DNA from: Erinaceus europaeus
Lineage: Eukaryota; Chordata; Mammalia; Eulipotyphla; Erinaceidae
Length of the DNA stretch: 64,000 nt
Assembly: GCF_950295315.1 (NCBI RefSeq)
Contig: NC_080168.1
Coordinates: forward strand, 66,721,254 to 66,785,253
Direction: 5' to 3'
The notes beneath the pieces are model-generated. The model was not told the DNA's origin. It worked only from the letters and a program-made list of their open reading frames with translations, and made no database searches. This document shows positions 1 to 10,762 of this stretch, piece by piece (the first letter of the stretch is position 1; the number at the start of each line of letters is the position of its first letter). The position numbers and the translations under genes were made by a program.

Positions 1-270
1 ACATGTATGGATGCTCTAGAATGCTGCCTGGTGTCCTCTTGCATTCCTTCCTCCTCCCTCCCATTTTCCCTCCAGAATGAGTGGACTCAACCTCCCCGAG
101 GTTCTGGGGCCAGGAGGCTTCTGAGAATGGCAGGCTGCAGTGTCGTCTTATCTGCTTTAGTCTCCATTAACCAAAAGACACCCTTGGCCTTTGGAATGAC
201 CAACATGTGCATCTATAAGACCAGAGACATAAATGATAGGGCATTCAGAATCATGAGGCCAGAAGGTCAT

Positions 271-430
271 TCTTTTTTTTTTTTTTTTTTAAGATTTTAT
301 TTATATATGAGAAAGCTAGTAGGAGAGAGAAAGAACCAGACATTACTCTGGCACATGTGCTGCCGGGGATTGAACTTGGGACCTCATGCTTGAGAGTCCA
401 GTTTTATCACTGCACCACCTCCCAGACCAC
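271..430 (-). mobile_element. SINE-D copy
   Basis: Antisense SINE-D: a T-run, then the gagagaaagaaccagacat block, the tRNA-like B-box complement, and an aggtggtg-type head at the right end. About full length. Confidence 0.85.
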
Positions 431-481
431 CATAAGATTGTTCTAATCGTAAGTTAGCATATTGGCATGACTTGTAGTTCT

Positions 482-702
482 TTTTTTCTTTTAAAAATTT
501 AAAAATATTTGTTTATTTATTGGATAGAGACAGCCAGAAAGCAAGATCAAAGGGGGAGATAGGGAGAGAGACAGAGAGACACCTGCAACACTGCTTCGCC
601 ACTTGCAAAGCTTTCCCCCTTGCAGGTGAGGGCCAGGGACTCAAAGCTGGGTCCTTGTTCATGGTAACGTGTATTCAACCAGGTGTGCCACCACCTGGCC
701 CC
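482..702 (-). mobile_element. SINE-A copy
   Basis: Antisense SINE-A, with tail tttatttattggatagaga at the left and the ggtgtgccaccacctggcc head complement at the right. Full length. Confidence 0.85.
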
Positions 703-899
703 TATCTCTCTCTCTCTCTTTCTTTTCTTTTCTTTTGCCACCAGGGTTATCAATAGGGCTCAGGGCAAGCACTACAAATCCACTGCTCTCAGTAGCAATT
801 TTTTCCTTTTCTTTTTTCTATCTTTTTATTTGAAAGAACAGAGAGAAATTGAAAGTGGAGAAGAATATAGAGAGGGAGAGAAAGATAAGACACCTGCAG

Positions 900-1437
900 G
901 GGCCAGGTGGTGGCGCACCTGGGTAAGCGCATACATTATAGTGCACAAGGACCTGGATTCAAGCCCCTGGTCTCCACCTGCAGGGGGAAAGCTTCATGAG
1001 AGGTGAAGCAGGGCTGCAGGTGTATGTCTCTCTCCCTCTCTATCATCCACCTTCCATCTCGATTTCTGGCTGTCTCTATCTAATAAAGATAATTTTTTTT
1101 GTTAAAATACCTGTTTTTTTTAATATTTTTTATTTTATTTATTTATTCCCTTTTGTTGCCCTTGTTGTTTTATTGTTGTAGTTATTATTGTTGTTGTCGT
1201 TGTTGGATAGAACAGAGAGAAATGGAGAGAGGAGGGGGAGACAGAGAGGAGGAGAGAAAGATAGACACCTGCAGACCTGCTTCACCACCTGTGAAGTGAC
1301 TCCCCTGCAGGTGGGGAGCCGGGGTTCGAACCGGGATCCTTATGCCGGTCCTTGTGCTTTGTGCCACCTGCACTTAACCTGCTGCACTACAGCCCGACTC
1401 CCTAATAAAGATAATTTTTTTTTTAATTTTTTTAAAA
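900..1437 (+). mobile_element. SINE-A inserted in SINE-B2
   Basis: Sense SINE-A from 900 to about 1100, with its A/T-rich tail continuing at 1403-1437. It is flanked by a 19-bp target duplication of the host SINE-B2 and is itself interrupted near its tail by a SINE-B. Confidence 0.85.
1101..1402 (-). mobile_element. SINE-B inserted in SINE-A tail
   Basis: Antisense full-length SINE-B with an intact B box and head. A 20-bp target duplication (taataaagataatttttttt) lies at 1081-1100 and 1403-1422. This makes it the youngest of three nested insertions. Confidence 0.9.
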
Positions 1438-1673
1438 AAAGATAAGACATCTGCAGACCTGCTTCACTGCTCACCCTGCAGGTGGGATGAGGAGCTCAAA
1501 CCCAGATCCTTGCGCATGATGATATGTATGCTTACCTGGTGTGCTACCACCCAGCCCCCAAGACTTGTATTCCATAACTATTTGTTGAAGTTAAAATGAT
1601 AAAGGTAGACAGAAGAAAGGCAGCTGTTATAATCTGAGAAATTTTCAGCTATTTATCATGGAGTGGATTAGAG

Positions 1674-1788
1674 TTGTTGTTTTCCCAGAGCCCTGCTGAG
1701 CTCTGGCTGATGGTGGTGCTGGAGATGGAACCTGCACCTTCAGAACCTCAGGCAGGAGTCTTGCAAAACCATCGTGTGGTCTCCCCTT
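1674..1788 (-). mobile_element. SINE-C copy
   Basis: Antisense SINE-C: the agccctgctgagctctggct block, then the cctcaggcagga-type block. Confidence 0.75.
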
Positions 1789-1849
1789 CCCTAGATTTAT
1801 TCTTAATCATTTCTAAAGTCAACCCGACAACGTTTGTTTTGTAATCATT

Positions 1850-2088
1850 TTATTTATGGGTGGATGACTTAAATATTTATTGGATAGAGACAGAAATTGA
1901 GAGGAGTGGAGGACATAGAGAAGTAGAGAGAGAAAAATTGAGAGAAATTGGGGAGATAAAGAAGAAGACAGACACCTGCGGCCCTGCTTCACCACTTGTG
2001 AAGCTTTCCCTCTTCGGGTGGGGACCAGGGACTTGAACCCGGGTCAATGTAACGTATGTGCTCAACCAGGTGTGCCACCTTCTGGCCC
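1850..2088 (-). mobile_element. SINE-A copy
   Basis: Antisense SINE-A. The middle has an extra repeated gagagaaattg block, which lengthens the tail region. Confidence 0.8.
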
Positions 2089-2127
2089 AAGTGAATTACT
2101 TATAATACAGATGTTGAAACATGAGAA

Positions 2128-2461
2128 CAATTTGTTTTTATTTTTTATTGATTTTATATTGATTTACAAAATTATAATATAACGGGTGTAATTCTCCACT
2201 GTTCCTTCTACCAGAGTTCTGTGTCCCCATTCCTTCCACTGGAAACTGCAGTGGTTCTCCCAAGGTCACAGATATGGGTCGGCTCTTACTTCTATAACTG
2301 TCTATATTTAGATATGTTTGCCTATTTTCCCTCTGGTCTTGTTTTCCTAAGTCACACCTGCACCTGTTACTACTTCCAAGTGTCCTTCCTTTTTTCCCCC
2401 TCTTCTCTCTCCAGGTCCTGATGGAGTTGGAGTTCATCTTTCCCTAGCATTTATCCCCCCA
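2128..2461 (-). mobile_element. L1 3' end fragment, part 1
   Basis: Reverse complement of an L1-like 3' untranslated region. It starts with an AT-rich tail complement, then the caccagagttctgtgtcccc and aaggtcacagatatgggtc blocks. The same sequence occurs in sense at 22594-23165. It is interrupted by the SINE-B2 at 2462-2789 and continues at 2790. The L1 call comes from resemblance to known mammalian L1 3' ends. Confidence 0.65.
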
Positions 2462-2789
2462 TTTTTTTTTTTTATGTCCAGGGTTATTGCTGGGACTCGG
2501 TGCCTGCACCATGAATCCACTGCTTCTGGAGGCCATTTCCTCCATTTTGTTGCCCTTAGCTGTTGTTACTGTTATTGCTGTTGTTGTTGTTGGACAGGAC
2601 AGAGAGAAATCCAGAGAGATGGGGAAGACAGAGAGAGGGAGAGAAAGAAAGACACTTGCAGACCTGCTTCACTGCTTGTGAAGTGGCCCCCCTTGCAGGT
2701 GGGGAGCTGGGGGCTTGAACTGGGATCCTTATGCAGGTCCTTGCACTTTGCACCATGTGCGCTTAACCTGCTACACTACTGCCTGACTC
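2462..2789 (-). mobile_element. SINE-B2 copy inserted in L1
   Basis: Antisense full-length SINE-B2, with the 3' module at the left (gggttattgctgggactcgg) and the head at the right (gcctgactcc). Confidence 0.85.
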
Positions 2790-3110
2790 CTGACCAAAAT
2801 TCTTTATGGGGTGCAGAAGCGGGGATGTCTGGCTTCTGTAATTGCTTCTCTGCTGGACATGAGTGTTGGCAGTTGGATCCATCCCCCAGCCTGTTTCTAT
2901 CTTTCCCTAGTGGGGCAGGGCTCTGGGTAGGTGAAGTTCCAGGACACATTGGGGAGATCGTCTATGGGCACAATTTCTTTTCTCCTTGTGATAAGTGTCT
3001 GCAAAACACTCTCACCCCCTTTCCTCCATCACGTGCCAGGACCCCAACACCCTCCAGCCCCCACCCTCCTCCCTCATACCCCAGAGTCCTTTGCTTTGGT
3101 GCAATCCCAG
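2790..3110 (-). mobile_element. L1 3' end fragment, part 2
   Basis: Continues the interrupted L1 fragment with the gaccaaaattctttatgggg and ctgtttctatctttccctag blocks. The last part, from about 3000, resembles the second L1 3' end near 62240, so it may be a junction of two fragments. Confidence 0.55.
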
Positions 3111-3512
3111 CAATGTTTTCTAAAAGGATCTAGTTAAAGAAATGACGACAGAAACTCATCAGTCATCTATTCCAAATTGTATCTTCTAAAAGTAATTTGC
3201 ATTATTAATGGCATGTATCATGTTTCATAGGCTGAGCAATATTGAGCAAGATATATGAAACATTATTTCTGATGCTCATACTATCTAAAGTGATTTCCAT
3301 AAGCTGACAAAAGGAAAGGACACCATATGGGTTTAGCCCTGGCTTCTGGGCAAGAAATGGCTTAAAACCCCTGGGAAACAGTAGGTTTTTGCTTCTGTTC
3401 ATGAGCTCTATATAAGTTATTGATTATCCTAAAAATTTGCCGACTGGGAACCATTTACGTTTACCATTTTAAAAGGAAAACTCATTGTAATTTCTCCATA
3501 TATAAGGTTTTT
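3111..3512. other. AT-rich stretch, no feature recognised
   Basis: Unique-looking, AT-rich sequence without repeats, splice-like exons or long frames. It could be old, decayed repeat. Confidence 0.4.
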
Positions 3513-3524
3513 TGGGTGATGTTT

Positions 3525-3727
3525 TTTTAAATTATCTTTATTTATTTATTGGATAGAGATGGTTAGAAATGGGGAGGAAAGGGAGCTAGAGATTGAGACA
3601 GAATCCTGCAGCCCTGCTTCATGAAGTGCGAAGCTTTCCCCCTGCAGGTGGGGAGCGGGGGCTCAAACCTAGGTCCTTGCGATTTGTAGCATGTGCACTC
3701 AACCAGGTGCACCACCACCCGGCCCCT
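3525..3727 (-). mobile_element. SINE-A copy
   Basis: Antisense SINE-A. A short tggtgatgtt-like target duplication is visible on both sides. Confidence 0.85.
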
Positions 3728-3744
3728 TGGTGATGTTATTTTCT

Positions 3745-4035
3745 TTTTTTTTTTTTAATATTTATTTTATTTATTTATTCCCTTTTGTTGCCCTTGTTGT
3801 TTTATTGTTGTAGTTATTATTGTTGTTGTTCATTGTTGGATAGGACAGAGAGAAATGGAGAGAGGAGGGGAAGACAGAGAGGAGGAGAGAAAGATAGACA
3901 CCTGCAGACCTGCTTCACCGCCTGTGAAGCGACTCCCCTGCAGGTGGGGAGCCGGGGTTCGAACCGGGATCCTTATGCCGGTCCTTGTGCTTTGCGCCAC
4001 CTGCGCTTAACCCGCTGCGCTACAGCCCGACTCCC
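3745..4035 (-). mobile_element. SINE-B copy, full length
   Basis: Antisense SINE-B with a perfect 16-bp target duplication (ggtgatgttattttct) at 3729-3744 and 4036-4051. The duplicated site overlaps the one used by the neighbouring SINE-A, so two insertions hit the same spot in turn. Confidence 0.92.
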
Positions 4036-4051
4036 GGTGATGTTATTTTCT

Positions 4052-4649
4052 AAAATAGATCTCAGCACATGTTGTATTTGTGTTTGCAAATCAAATAAGG
4101 GAGGGTCTAGCCCCGTTGAAACAACCCAGTCAGTTGTTGGCCCACATCCTTTGGTGATGAAATCCAGAGGGAGATGAGTCTAGAAATTGTGATGGAATAT
4201 AAACTGTTATCTGCCCCTGTGGGTGCTGCTTTCAGAGAGATATCTCACTTTTGTGAAACAATGAGCAGAAAACTCCCTTTTTTGAAAGCCCCCCAAGGGG
4301 GTTGTCTTGTTCTGATCTGATCCTCATCCTGGTGCACAGATTCTGAGTCCCCCACACCCCACCTCAGTCCTGCCCTGAGCCTGAATCTGGAGGAAGTCAT
4401 CAGGGACTGGGGTGGGGCCCTCAGTGGTCACTTGGGGTCTCCGGTCTCCGAGAGGCGTTCACTCCACCCTAAGCCCTGCCAGAAGCTGACTTTCCACACC
4501 GGCCACCCAGCTGGCCCCCAGTGTCCCTGTGTTCTGCCGTGTCCTCCTCAGCCTCTCCAGTCACCTGCCTCTCCTGTTCTCTGCTGACTCCGTGATTCAG
4601 CCAGCTGGGGAGAAGGGTTTGGTCCCTAGACTCAGCTAGCTCTCAGCAG
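4052..4649. other. Unique sequence, no gene seen
   Basis: Non-repetitive sequence, GC-richer toward the right. No frame or splice pattern is convincing. Confidence 0.4.
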
Positions 4650-4815
4650 ATGATGATGATGATTGGATAGAGACAGGCAGAAATCTAGGGGGAAGGGAGA
4701 AGATAAGGAGAGAGACAGACATCTGCAGCACTGCTTCACCACTCATGAAGATTTCCCCTTGCAGGTGGGGACCAGGGGATTGAACCCGGGTCCCTGTGCC
4801 TGGGAACTGGCTGGG
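4650..4815 (-). mobile_element. SINE-A copy, head truncated or diverged
   Basis: Antisense SINE-A body with a GAT-repeat tail at the left. The head complement at the right end has diverged. Confidence 0.75.
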
Positions 4816-4829
4816 CCCTGGCTGCACCT

Positions 4830-5239
4830 CTCTTCATAGTCCCTGTGGTTGCTCACAGAGGCGTGCTGGCCTTCGTGTCCACAGGGCCCTCAGGGAGGCC
4901 CACCTCGCTGCCCACTGGCCTAACGGGTGTGTGTCTTCCTGCCCTCTTCCTGCCCAGGGCAGCTGGTGAGCAGCTTGGGATGGACTCTGTGTCCAGAACC
5001 CAGGCCCCACTTCGGCAAAAACAGTAGAGGTAGGGACTGGCGTTTTCACCAAGAGGCAGGAGGCCACCCGCCCCTGCTAAGTGCCCTCCCTTTCTGCCCC
5101 TTGAACTGCTTCGGTCCCTCTGTCCTGGGAAGATCTGTCTGCAGGTGCCCTTTGAGCTCACTCCTAATCTGAGCTTTCTTCCGGGGCTGCCGTTTCTCAT
5201 CTCCCTTCACAAGTCTGCACATCCACCTGTCACTGTATT
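4830..5239. other. Unique GC-rich stretch
   Basis: Unique sequence. An acceptor-like pyrimidine tract ends in cag near 4957, but no donor or coding frame supports an exon. Confidence 0.3.
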
Positions 5240-5428
5240 TTCTTATTTATTTATTTTTGATAGAAATAGTGAAATTTAGAGGGGGGGAGATAGAAAGAGA
5301 AAGACACCTGCAGCCCTGCTTCACAACTTGTGAAGCTTTCCCCTTGAAGGTGGAGACCAGGCGCTTGAACCTGGGTCCTTGCGCACCGTAGTGTGTGCGC
5401 TTAGCCAGTGCACCACCACCTGGCCCCT
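5240..5428 (-). mobile_element. SINE-A copy
   Basis: Antisense SINE-A, close to full length. It directly abuts the next SINE-B. Confidence 0.85.
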
Positions 5429-5429
5429 T

Positions 5430-5685
5430 GTTGTTTTTTTTAATTCTCTTTGTTGCCTTTGTTGTTTTATTGTTGTTGTCGTTGTTAGATAGGACAGAGA
5501 GAAATGGAGAGAGGAGGGGAAGGCAGAGAGGGGGAGAGAAAGATAGACACCTGCAGACCTGCTTTACTGTCTGTGAAGCGACTCCCCTGCAGGTGGGGAG
5601 CTGGGGGCTCTAACCGGGATCCTTACGCCGGTCCTTGTGCTTTGCACCACCTGTGCTTAACCCACTGCGCTACCACCTGACTCCC
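5430..5685 (-). mobile_element. SINE-B copy
   Basis: Antisense SINE-B, slightly shortened in the tail and with one B-box change (gctctaacc instead of gctcgaacc on this strand). Confidence 0.85.
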
Positions 5686-5749
5686 ATGTTTTTTATGCAG
5701 CACGTGGGGCCTCGTGCATGAGCAGACTGCCCCACTAAGGTCTCCATTT

Positions 5750-5910
5750 TTCATTTTATTTTATAGGTTTTAGAGAAAGAGGAAGGCAGAGAGAGTGAGC
5801 GAGAGAGAGACAGCACAGCACCACTCTCCCATGGTTCATGGTGTTCTGTGGTGCCAGGGTTCAAATCCAGAACCTTGAACAGCATAAGGCACATTTGAGT
5901 GTGGCCTTTG
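5750..5910 (-). mobile_element. SINE-E copy, old
   Basis: Antisense and degraded. It has a purine-rich tail complement, the tggtgccagggttcaaat B-box block and a head complement ending near 5905. Confidence 0.5.
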
Positions 5911-5913
5911 CAT

Positions 5914-5914
<1 letters not shown>

Positions 5915-5949
<35 letters not shown>
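5915..5949. repeat. (AC)n microsatellite
   Basis: About 17 uninterrupted AC units. Confidence 0.95.
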
Positions 5950-5950
<1 letters not shown>

Positions 5951-6095
5951 GCAGACCACACAGACAGGGACTCCCATGTGTGTTGGAGTTGGCTTGTCTG
6001 GGTGTCGTTCATCCTCAGGACTCTGCACCCAGCACATGGTGGGCCTTGCTTTGTTGGAGAAGTCAGTCCAGTGTCTGTCCCTCCCTCCCTTCCTA

Positions 6096-6354
6096 CCTTT
6101 CTTTCTTACCACCAAGGTCTTTGCTGAGGCTCGGTGCCAACACTACAAACCCACTGCTCCACTGGCTATTTTCTTTTCTTTCTATTTTATTTGACAGGAC
6201 AAAGAGAAATTAAGAGGGGGGAGATAGAAAAAGAGATAGAGAGACACCTGCAGCCCTGCTCCATCACTCATGCAGGTAGGGAGCAGGGGCTTGAACCCCA
6301 GTCCTTGCACACTGTAATGTGCACACTCAGCCCGGTGCACCCCCACCTGGCCCC
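6096..6354 (-). mobile_element. SINE-B2 copy
   Basis: Antisense SINE-B2 with the 3' module at the left (ccaccaaggtctttgctgag) and a head ending in cacctggcccc. Confidence 0.8.
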
Positions 6355-7497
6355 GCCCCTGGGGAGCTGCTTTCTGACAGGTGTTGCTGACTCTGGGAGA
6401 ACCTCGGGCCAGGCACGCTCCCCCCTGGTGCTGGCGTCTCCTGGGCGGTGCCGGTGAGCAGAGTGCATGCCTGGCTAGGGCTGGCTGGCGCCAGGGTCAT
6501 GTCTCTGTCCAGTGCTACAGGTGAGACCAGCAGGCACGGAGGGCCTGTCCTTGCCTGTGTGTGCACCATCCCTGCTGAGAAGTCCTCGTGGGTTCCCCGA
6601 GGTCCCTTTCCTTGTCCCCTGTGACCATGTCTGACCTGGGGAGGGACATGTGGTGGCGTCAAGGCTGGATGGTGAGGAGAGACCCGCTGGGTGAGTGCCA
6701 GCCAGGCCAGCTCAAGCCCCGAGCGGCGGCTGGGCTAGAGGAGAGAGCCCTCATGCCGTGTGTCTGCTCACAGGCTGCCGATGTGCTCCATGCCAGCCTG
6801 CAGCCCTGGGTTCTGAGGACACACCCCTCCCCGTCTGCTGCTGACAATGGCATCAGGCTTCTGCCCCTGGCGCTCAGTTCCCTTTCTGTGGCATTTCTTC
6901 CTCGGCACTGCCTTCTGCTGCCTGGGTTCTGTGCTAGTCTCATCTTGTCTGCCCAGGGCTGCTCTCGCTCTGTGGGCAGACCAGCCAGGGCTGAGCCAAG
7001 GAAGCTGCCAAGATGCTTGTGCTCACACACTGCCAGTCACTTGGAAGGTTTAGCAAGAAGGGGCTAGCGTCACTTTAAAAGGTGGCTGTGAAAGTGGTTG
7101 TCAGGGCTTCCATGTCAGTCTGACGGCTACCTGAGGAGGATTAAGCACCTGTGTCTCACCTGCTCTATCTACTCCCATTTCCTCTTCCTGCTCAGCAACC
7201 ATTCCCTCTCTGGCCGTGGTGGTGTGGTGAAGCACACTCTAGTGGGCCCCAGGCATTGGGGCTATGAGGGGGTCATGGCTGGCCCTCCGTCCAGGGCCTT
7301 GAGCTGCCCCAGCCTCCAGGAAGCTCTCTTGCTCACTGAGGCTCATGCTCTGCCTGGGCTGGGCCAGTTCCCCCTACCTGGGCACTGGGTGCCTGAGGCA
7401 AGCAGCAGGAGAGCAGGCATGGCCAGTGACCACCAGGCCTGGACCAGAGGGAGTGGTCACCGAGCTGGGTGCTGCCATTGTCACTGCCACCTCATCT
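6355..7497. other. Unique GC-rich sequence
   Basis: No interspersed repeats. Long chance frames exist on both strands because the GC content is high. None shows a recognisable domain or good splice borders. Confidence 0.4.
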
Positions 7498-7655
7498 CTG
7501 CTACTACCACCATTACCACCACCATCACTGTCACCATTACCACCATCATCACCAATAACACCATAACCACTACCATCACTACCATTACCATTACCACCAT
7601 CACCATCACCACCATTACCACCATCACTGTCACCACCAGCACCACCAGCACCAAT
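7498..7655. repeat. (ACC/ATC)n imperfect trinucleotide array
   Basis: About 50 triplets, almost all accepting only A or C first and third bases (acc, atc, att). The array leaves open frames on both strands that translate as Thr/Ile or Val/Met runs. Confidence 0.9.
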
Positions 7656-8432
7656 ATCCTTCTCATCCTGATGCTGGGTGGTGCTCACTGAAGTTGCTGG
7701 CAGTGACTGAAGTTGCTGGCAGTTCCCATGGTCACCTCTGCCAGAACTGCAGGCAAAGGACAGGAGCTGCCCACCTGATTGTTGGGAGTCCAGGTGGAAC
7801 CCCTTTTAGGCCCATGGTTGCCTCTCCCTGATACCCACCAGAGGCAGCCAGGCGTGTGGTCCAGGTGAACAGTTAGTGCCCAGCCCTAAGGCCCCTAGAA
7901 TCTCCCCCTTGTGGGGGGGGGGGGGCTTGGGGCTGAGGGAGCAGTGGAGGCAAAACAAGGCAGCTGTGTCAGTCTTCCTTTCTTGGGGGCTCTGAGTATC
8001 CTGGCGTGCTGGGGTCCCATGGCCCCTTCCTCAGCTTCCCCCCAAAGCGACTTGCAGCCATGACCGACTGAGACCCAGTGATGCCCTAGAGCGCTAAGAG
8101 AATGAGAAGTGGACACAGGTGTCCAGGGTTGAAGCTATCACCCCGGGGCTTCCAAGGCACCTCTCCTGCCCACCCCTGCACAGCAGGCCCCAGGCGCCAC
8201 CAAATTCCTGGTCACTTGCACCTTGCACCCACTGCACTTCCTCAGACTTGCCACAGGAGGGCAGCACAGCTCTGGCAATCTAAAAAAAAAAAAAAAAAAA
8301 ACCCTAAAAACCCAAGTTTGGTAAATACATCAAAACAATTGAATACTTCAAGATAGTCAGATCGTCTTAACTTACCACATAGGTGGAAGAGCTGTAGAAA
8401 AGAAGGAGTACAAGGGTTTATTTTAATGTTGT
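7656..8432. other. Unique sequence with G-run and A-run
   Basis: Unique. It contains a G-run near 7912-7926 and an A-run near 8281-8300. No gene is seen. Confidence 0.4.
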
Positions 8433-8694
8433 TATTTTTGACACTGGGGCTACTGCTGGGGCTCAGCGTCTGCGCCATAAATCCACTGCTCCTAGTGGCC
8501 TGAAATTTACCCCTTTCTTTCTCAGAAACTGAGAGGGAGAGGGAGAGGGGGAGAGGCAGACAGAGAGACACCTGCAGACATGCTCCAACGATCATGAAGC
8601 ATCCCTCCTGCAGGTGTGGAGCAGGGGCTTGAACCCAGGTCCCTGTGCATGGTAACATGTAAGCTCAGCCAGGTGCTCCATCGCCCGGCCCCAG
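8433..8694 (-). mobile_element. SINE-B2 copy, possibly two-part
   Basis: Antisense SINE-B2 3' module (8433-8505) followed by a SINE body and head. The strings gaaatttacc near 8503 and ggaatttacc near 8695 may be a target duplication. If so, the right part would be a separate insertion. Confidence 0.65.
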
Positions 8695-9490
8695 GAATTT
8701 ACCTTTCAAGACTCTACAAAAGGGAATCATGGGCTAAGCTGATGGGAAGGCAGAGAATTGGGGGGGGGAAGAAGCAGAACCCCAGACATAGAAGTGTGAA
8801 GGGCTGGCCATGCTGTGGGGCTCCAACAGTGGGTGCTGGGCAGTGCTGGGCTTGACCCCATCCCACCTACTCTGCCCATTGCTGCAGGGTGCCTGAGTCA
8901 TCCAGGGCAGCCTGAGCCCCCCCACCCCAGACCTAGGGCTGTGACTCCCCGAGGTGTGGTCAAAGGAGGGGGCATTCCAGCCTCGGTCCCAAGGGCTGTT
9001 TCCAGAATCCAGCTGAGCTGGGGAATCTCTTGGTCAGTCTCCCAGTGCCCCAAGGAGCTGGGTCTAGACCCCCTGACCACTGGCCTGTTCCCTTGGGCCT
9101 GTGGGCAGGACACAATTCCCGTGTCTCTCACTGCTCCGCGGCCTCCTGGCACCGGGAACAGATGTCCTTTGACTGTGAGGCGGGCAGCACCAGCTCATGG
9201 CAGGCCCCCACCCCCACCCCTTCCAAGGGCCCTTAGAGAGCCAGTGCTTTGGCCTGGGAAGTTGGGGCCACCCAGTCCCTGGTGCCCTAGCCTCCTATGC
9301 CCCCAGGACACCCACTTTAATGGTGCCCACATGGGCTGCCCCCTGTCAGTGCACCTGTGGGTTTCAGAGCCTGGCTGGTCACTCTTGCAGGCCCTCCCCT
9401 CTGCAGGCACCTGTCCCTGGAGCCCTGGGCCCTCACGCCCTCCACCTCCCTCACTCTGGCACCCACGTCTAACTTCTCAGTTTCTCCTAG

Positions 9491-9567
9491 ATTGTCAGCA
9501 GCCTGCTGCCTCCCTACCGGCACAGCACCCACAGCTAGCCCGGAGGCCCCTGAGCCCAACTGCCAGG
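9491..9567 (+). CDS. Candidate internal exon (weak)
   Basis: A pyrimidine-rich acceptor (ttctcagtttctcctag) precedes 9491, and a gtaaaa donor follows 9567. One frame is open across the whole segment. No similarity is recognised and the exon is only 77 bases. It is listed because it lies upstream, on the same strand, of the better supported terminal exon at 12067. Confidence 0.15.
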
Positions 9568-10436
9568 TAAAACTCCCTGTCCCCCCACCACATGACCCAC
9601 CATCGTCCCTGCCACCTCTCATCTCTACCACCCCTGCTCCCCTCTTCCAGCCTTTCACCCCCAGAGGCATTCCTCCAGGGTGGACAGGAGGGAGAGTGTG
9701 TCCACCTGGGACTAGCACCCTGCAGAGCCAAGTAGGGAGGACTGCGTGAGCTACAGACACACGGCCCCTCACCAGGCCCCCAGCCTACACCCATCTGTCC
9801 ATGTGGGCAGCACTGCTGTCTGCTTCCGAGGCTGGGCTTGGCATGGCCTGCGACTCTGATGTCCTTGTCCCTCATCCTCGGGCCAAGCTGAAGGGGCCGG
9901 GTGTCCAGGGCAAGCCACCTTGCCTGGGGTGGACTGGCCAGTAGGTGACACAGGAACCCCCCAGGCACCATGGACAGGGCCTGGGGGACAGGGAGGAGTG
10001 AGGCCTCGTGCTGGATCTGACCACAGCTCCTCTCCCCGTACCCTGCCCACCATGGTCATCAGCAGGGCCGACTTGCAGAAGGTTCTGGTGGGCACTGTGG
10101 TCAGCCATGTAGAAGCAGCTGGGTAGAGGAGGAGGGGTGTTGGCGTCAGAAATGCGGCTAGACGACTCGGGTGCAGGTTTGGAAGTGGGAGAGGCTGGTT
10201 ATGCTATCCAGGGCCTGGACTCCACACCAGCAGGTCTATGTCTACTTCACACACCTGTGGGGGAGCTCAAGACAGAGTGCACAGTGACCAGACTGCAGGG
10301 ACAGCCAAAGACATAACTCCTCAAGGTGGCACTGGAGGGGGACCCACAGCCAGCTCTGCTCAGCCTGGGGTGGGGTCCTGTCAGTCAGGCTCCTCTGGGC
10401 CCACACAGCCCAAGGGTGTGTGGTGTGGGCTACTGG

Positions 10437-10470
10437 GTGTGTGTGTGCATACGCGCATGCGCGCGCGCTG
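10437..10470. repeat. Alternating purine-pyrimidine tract
   Basis: A GT run passes into gcatacgcgcatgcgcgcgcg. It alternates strictly over about 30 bases, which is a Z-DNA-prone composition. Confidence 0.7.
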
Positions 10471-10499
10471 AATTTGGCTTTTTAAATTAAATTGATTTT

Positions 10500-10762
10500 A
10501 ATTTAATTTTGCCACCAGGACTATTGGTTATTGCTGGGACTCAGTGCCTATACTATGAATCCATTGCTCCTGGTGGCCATTTTGCCCCCCTATTTTTATT
10601 TAACAGGACAGAGAAATTAAAATGACTGGAAGAGATAGAGAGGGAAAGAGAGAGATACCTGCAGACCTGCTCCACTGCTCATGAAGCACCCCCCCATACA
10701 CAGATGGGGAGCAGGGGCTGAATCCAGGTCTTTGCTCATGGTAATGGGTGCACTTGGCTCCC
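10500..10762 (-). mobile_element. SINE-B2 copy
   Basis: Antisense SINE-B2 with the 3' module (gccaccaggactattgg, aatccattgctcctggtgg). The body is intact and the head is diverged and shortened. Confidence 0.8.

Larger units (their letters stand above)
735..1560 (-). mobile_element. SINE-B2 copy, split by nested SINEs
   Basis: Antisense SINE-B2. Its 3' module (gccaccagggttatc, aatccactgctc) and body lie at 735-899, and its head resumes at 1438-1560. Everything between is later insertion. The 19-bp repeats at 881-899 and 1438-1456 differ by one base and are the target duplication of the inserted SINE-A. Confidence 0.85.
8695..10499. other. Unique GC-rich block, possible introns and exons
   Basis: Free of SINEs for about 1.8 kb. 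It has several acceptor/donor-like pairs, described separately where worth listing. No protein family was recognised. Confidence 0.3.

Noticed and set aside
1188..1445. Recurring peptides such as LLDRTERNGERRGRQRGGEKD in many frames
   Set aside because: All are translations of antisense SINE-B or SINE-A bodies, not a protein family.
3900..4030. tRNA gene candidates at B-box-like sites
   Set aside because: The A and B boxes belong to SINE heads. No segment folds into a complete cloverleaf with a matching anticodon arm and 3' end.
8815..9570. 251-codon plus-strand frame
   Set aside because: Overlapping frames are open on both strands in this GC-rich block. There is no recognisable domain or start context.
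10034..10126. Short frame ending MVISRADLQKVLVGTVVSHVEAAG
   Set aside because: It reads like protein, but the preceding acceptor is poor and no donor or partner exon fits.
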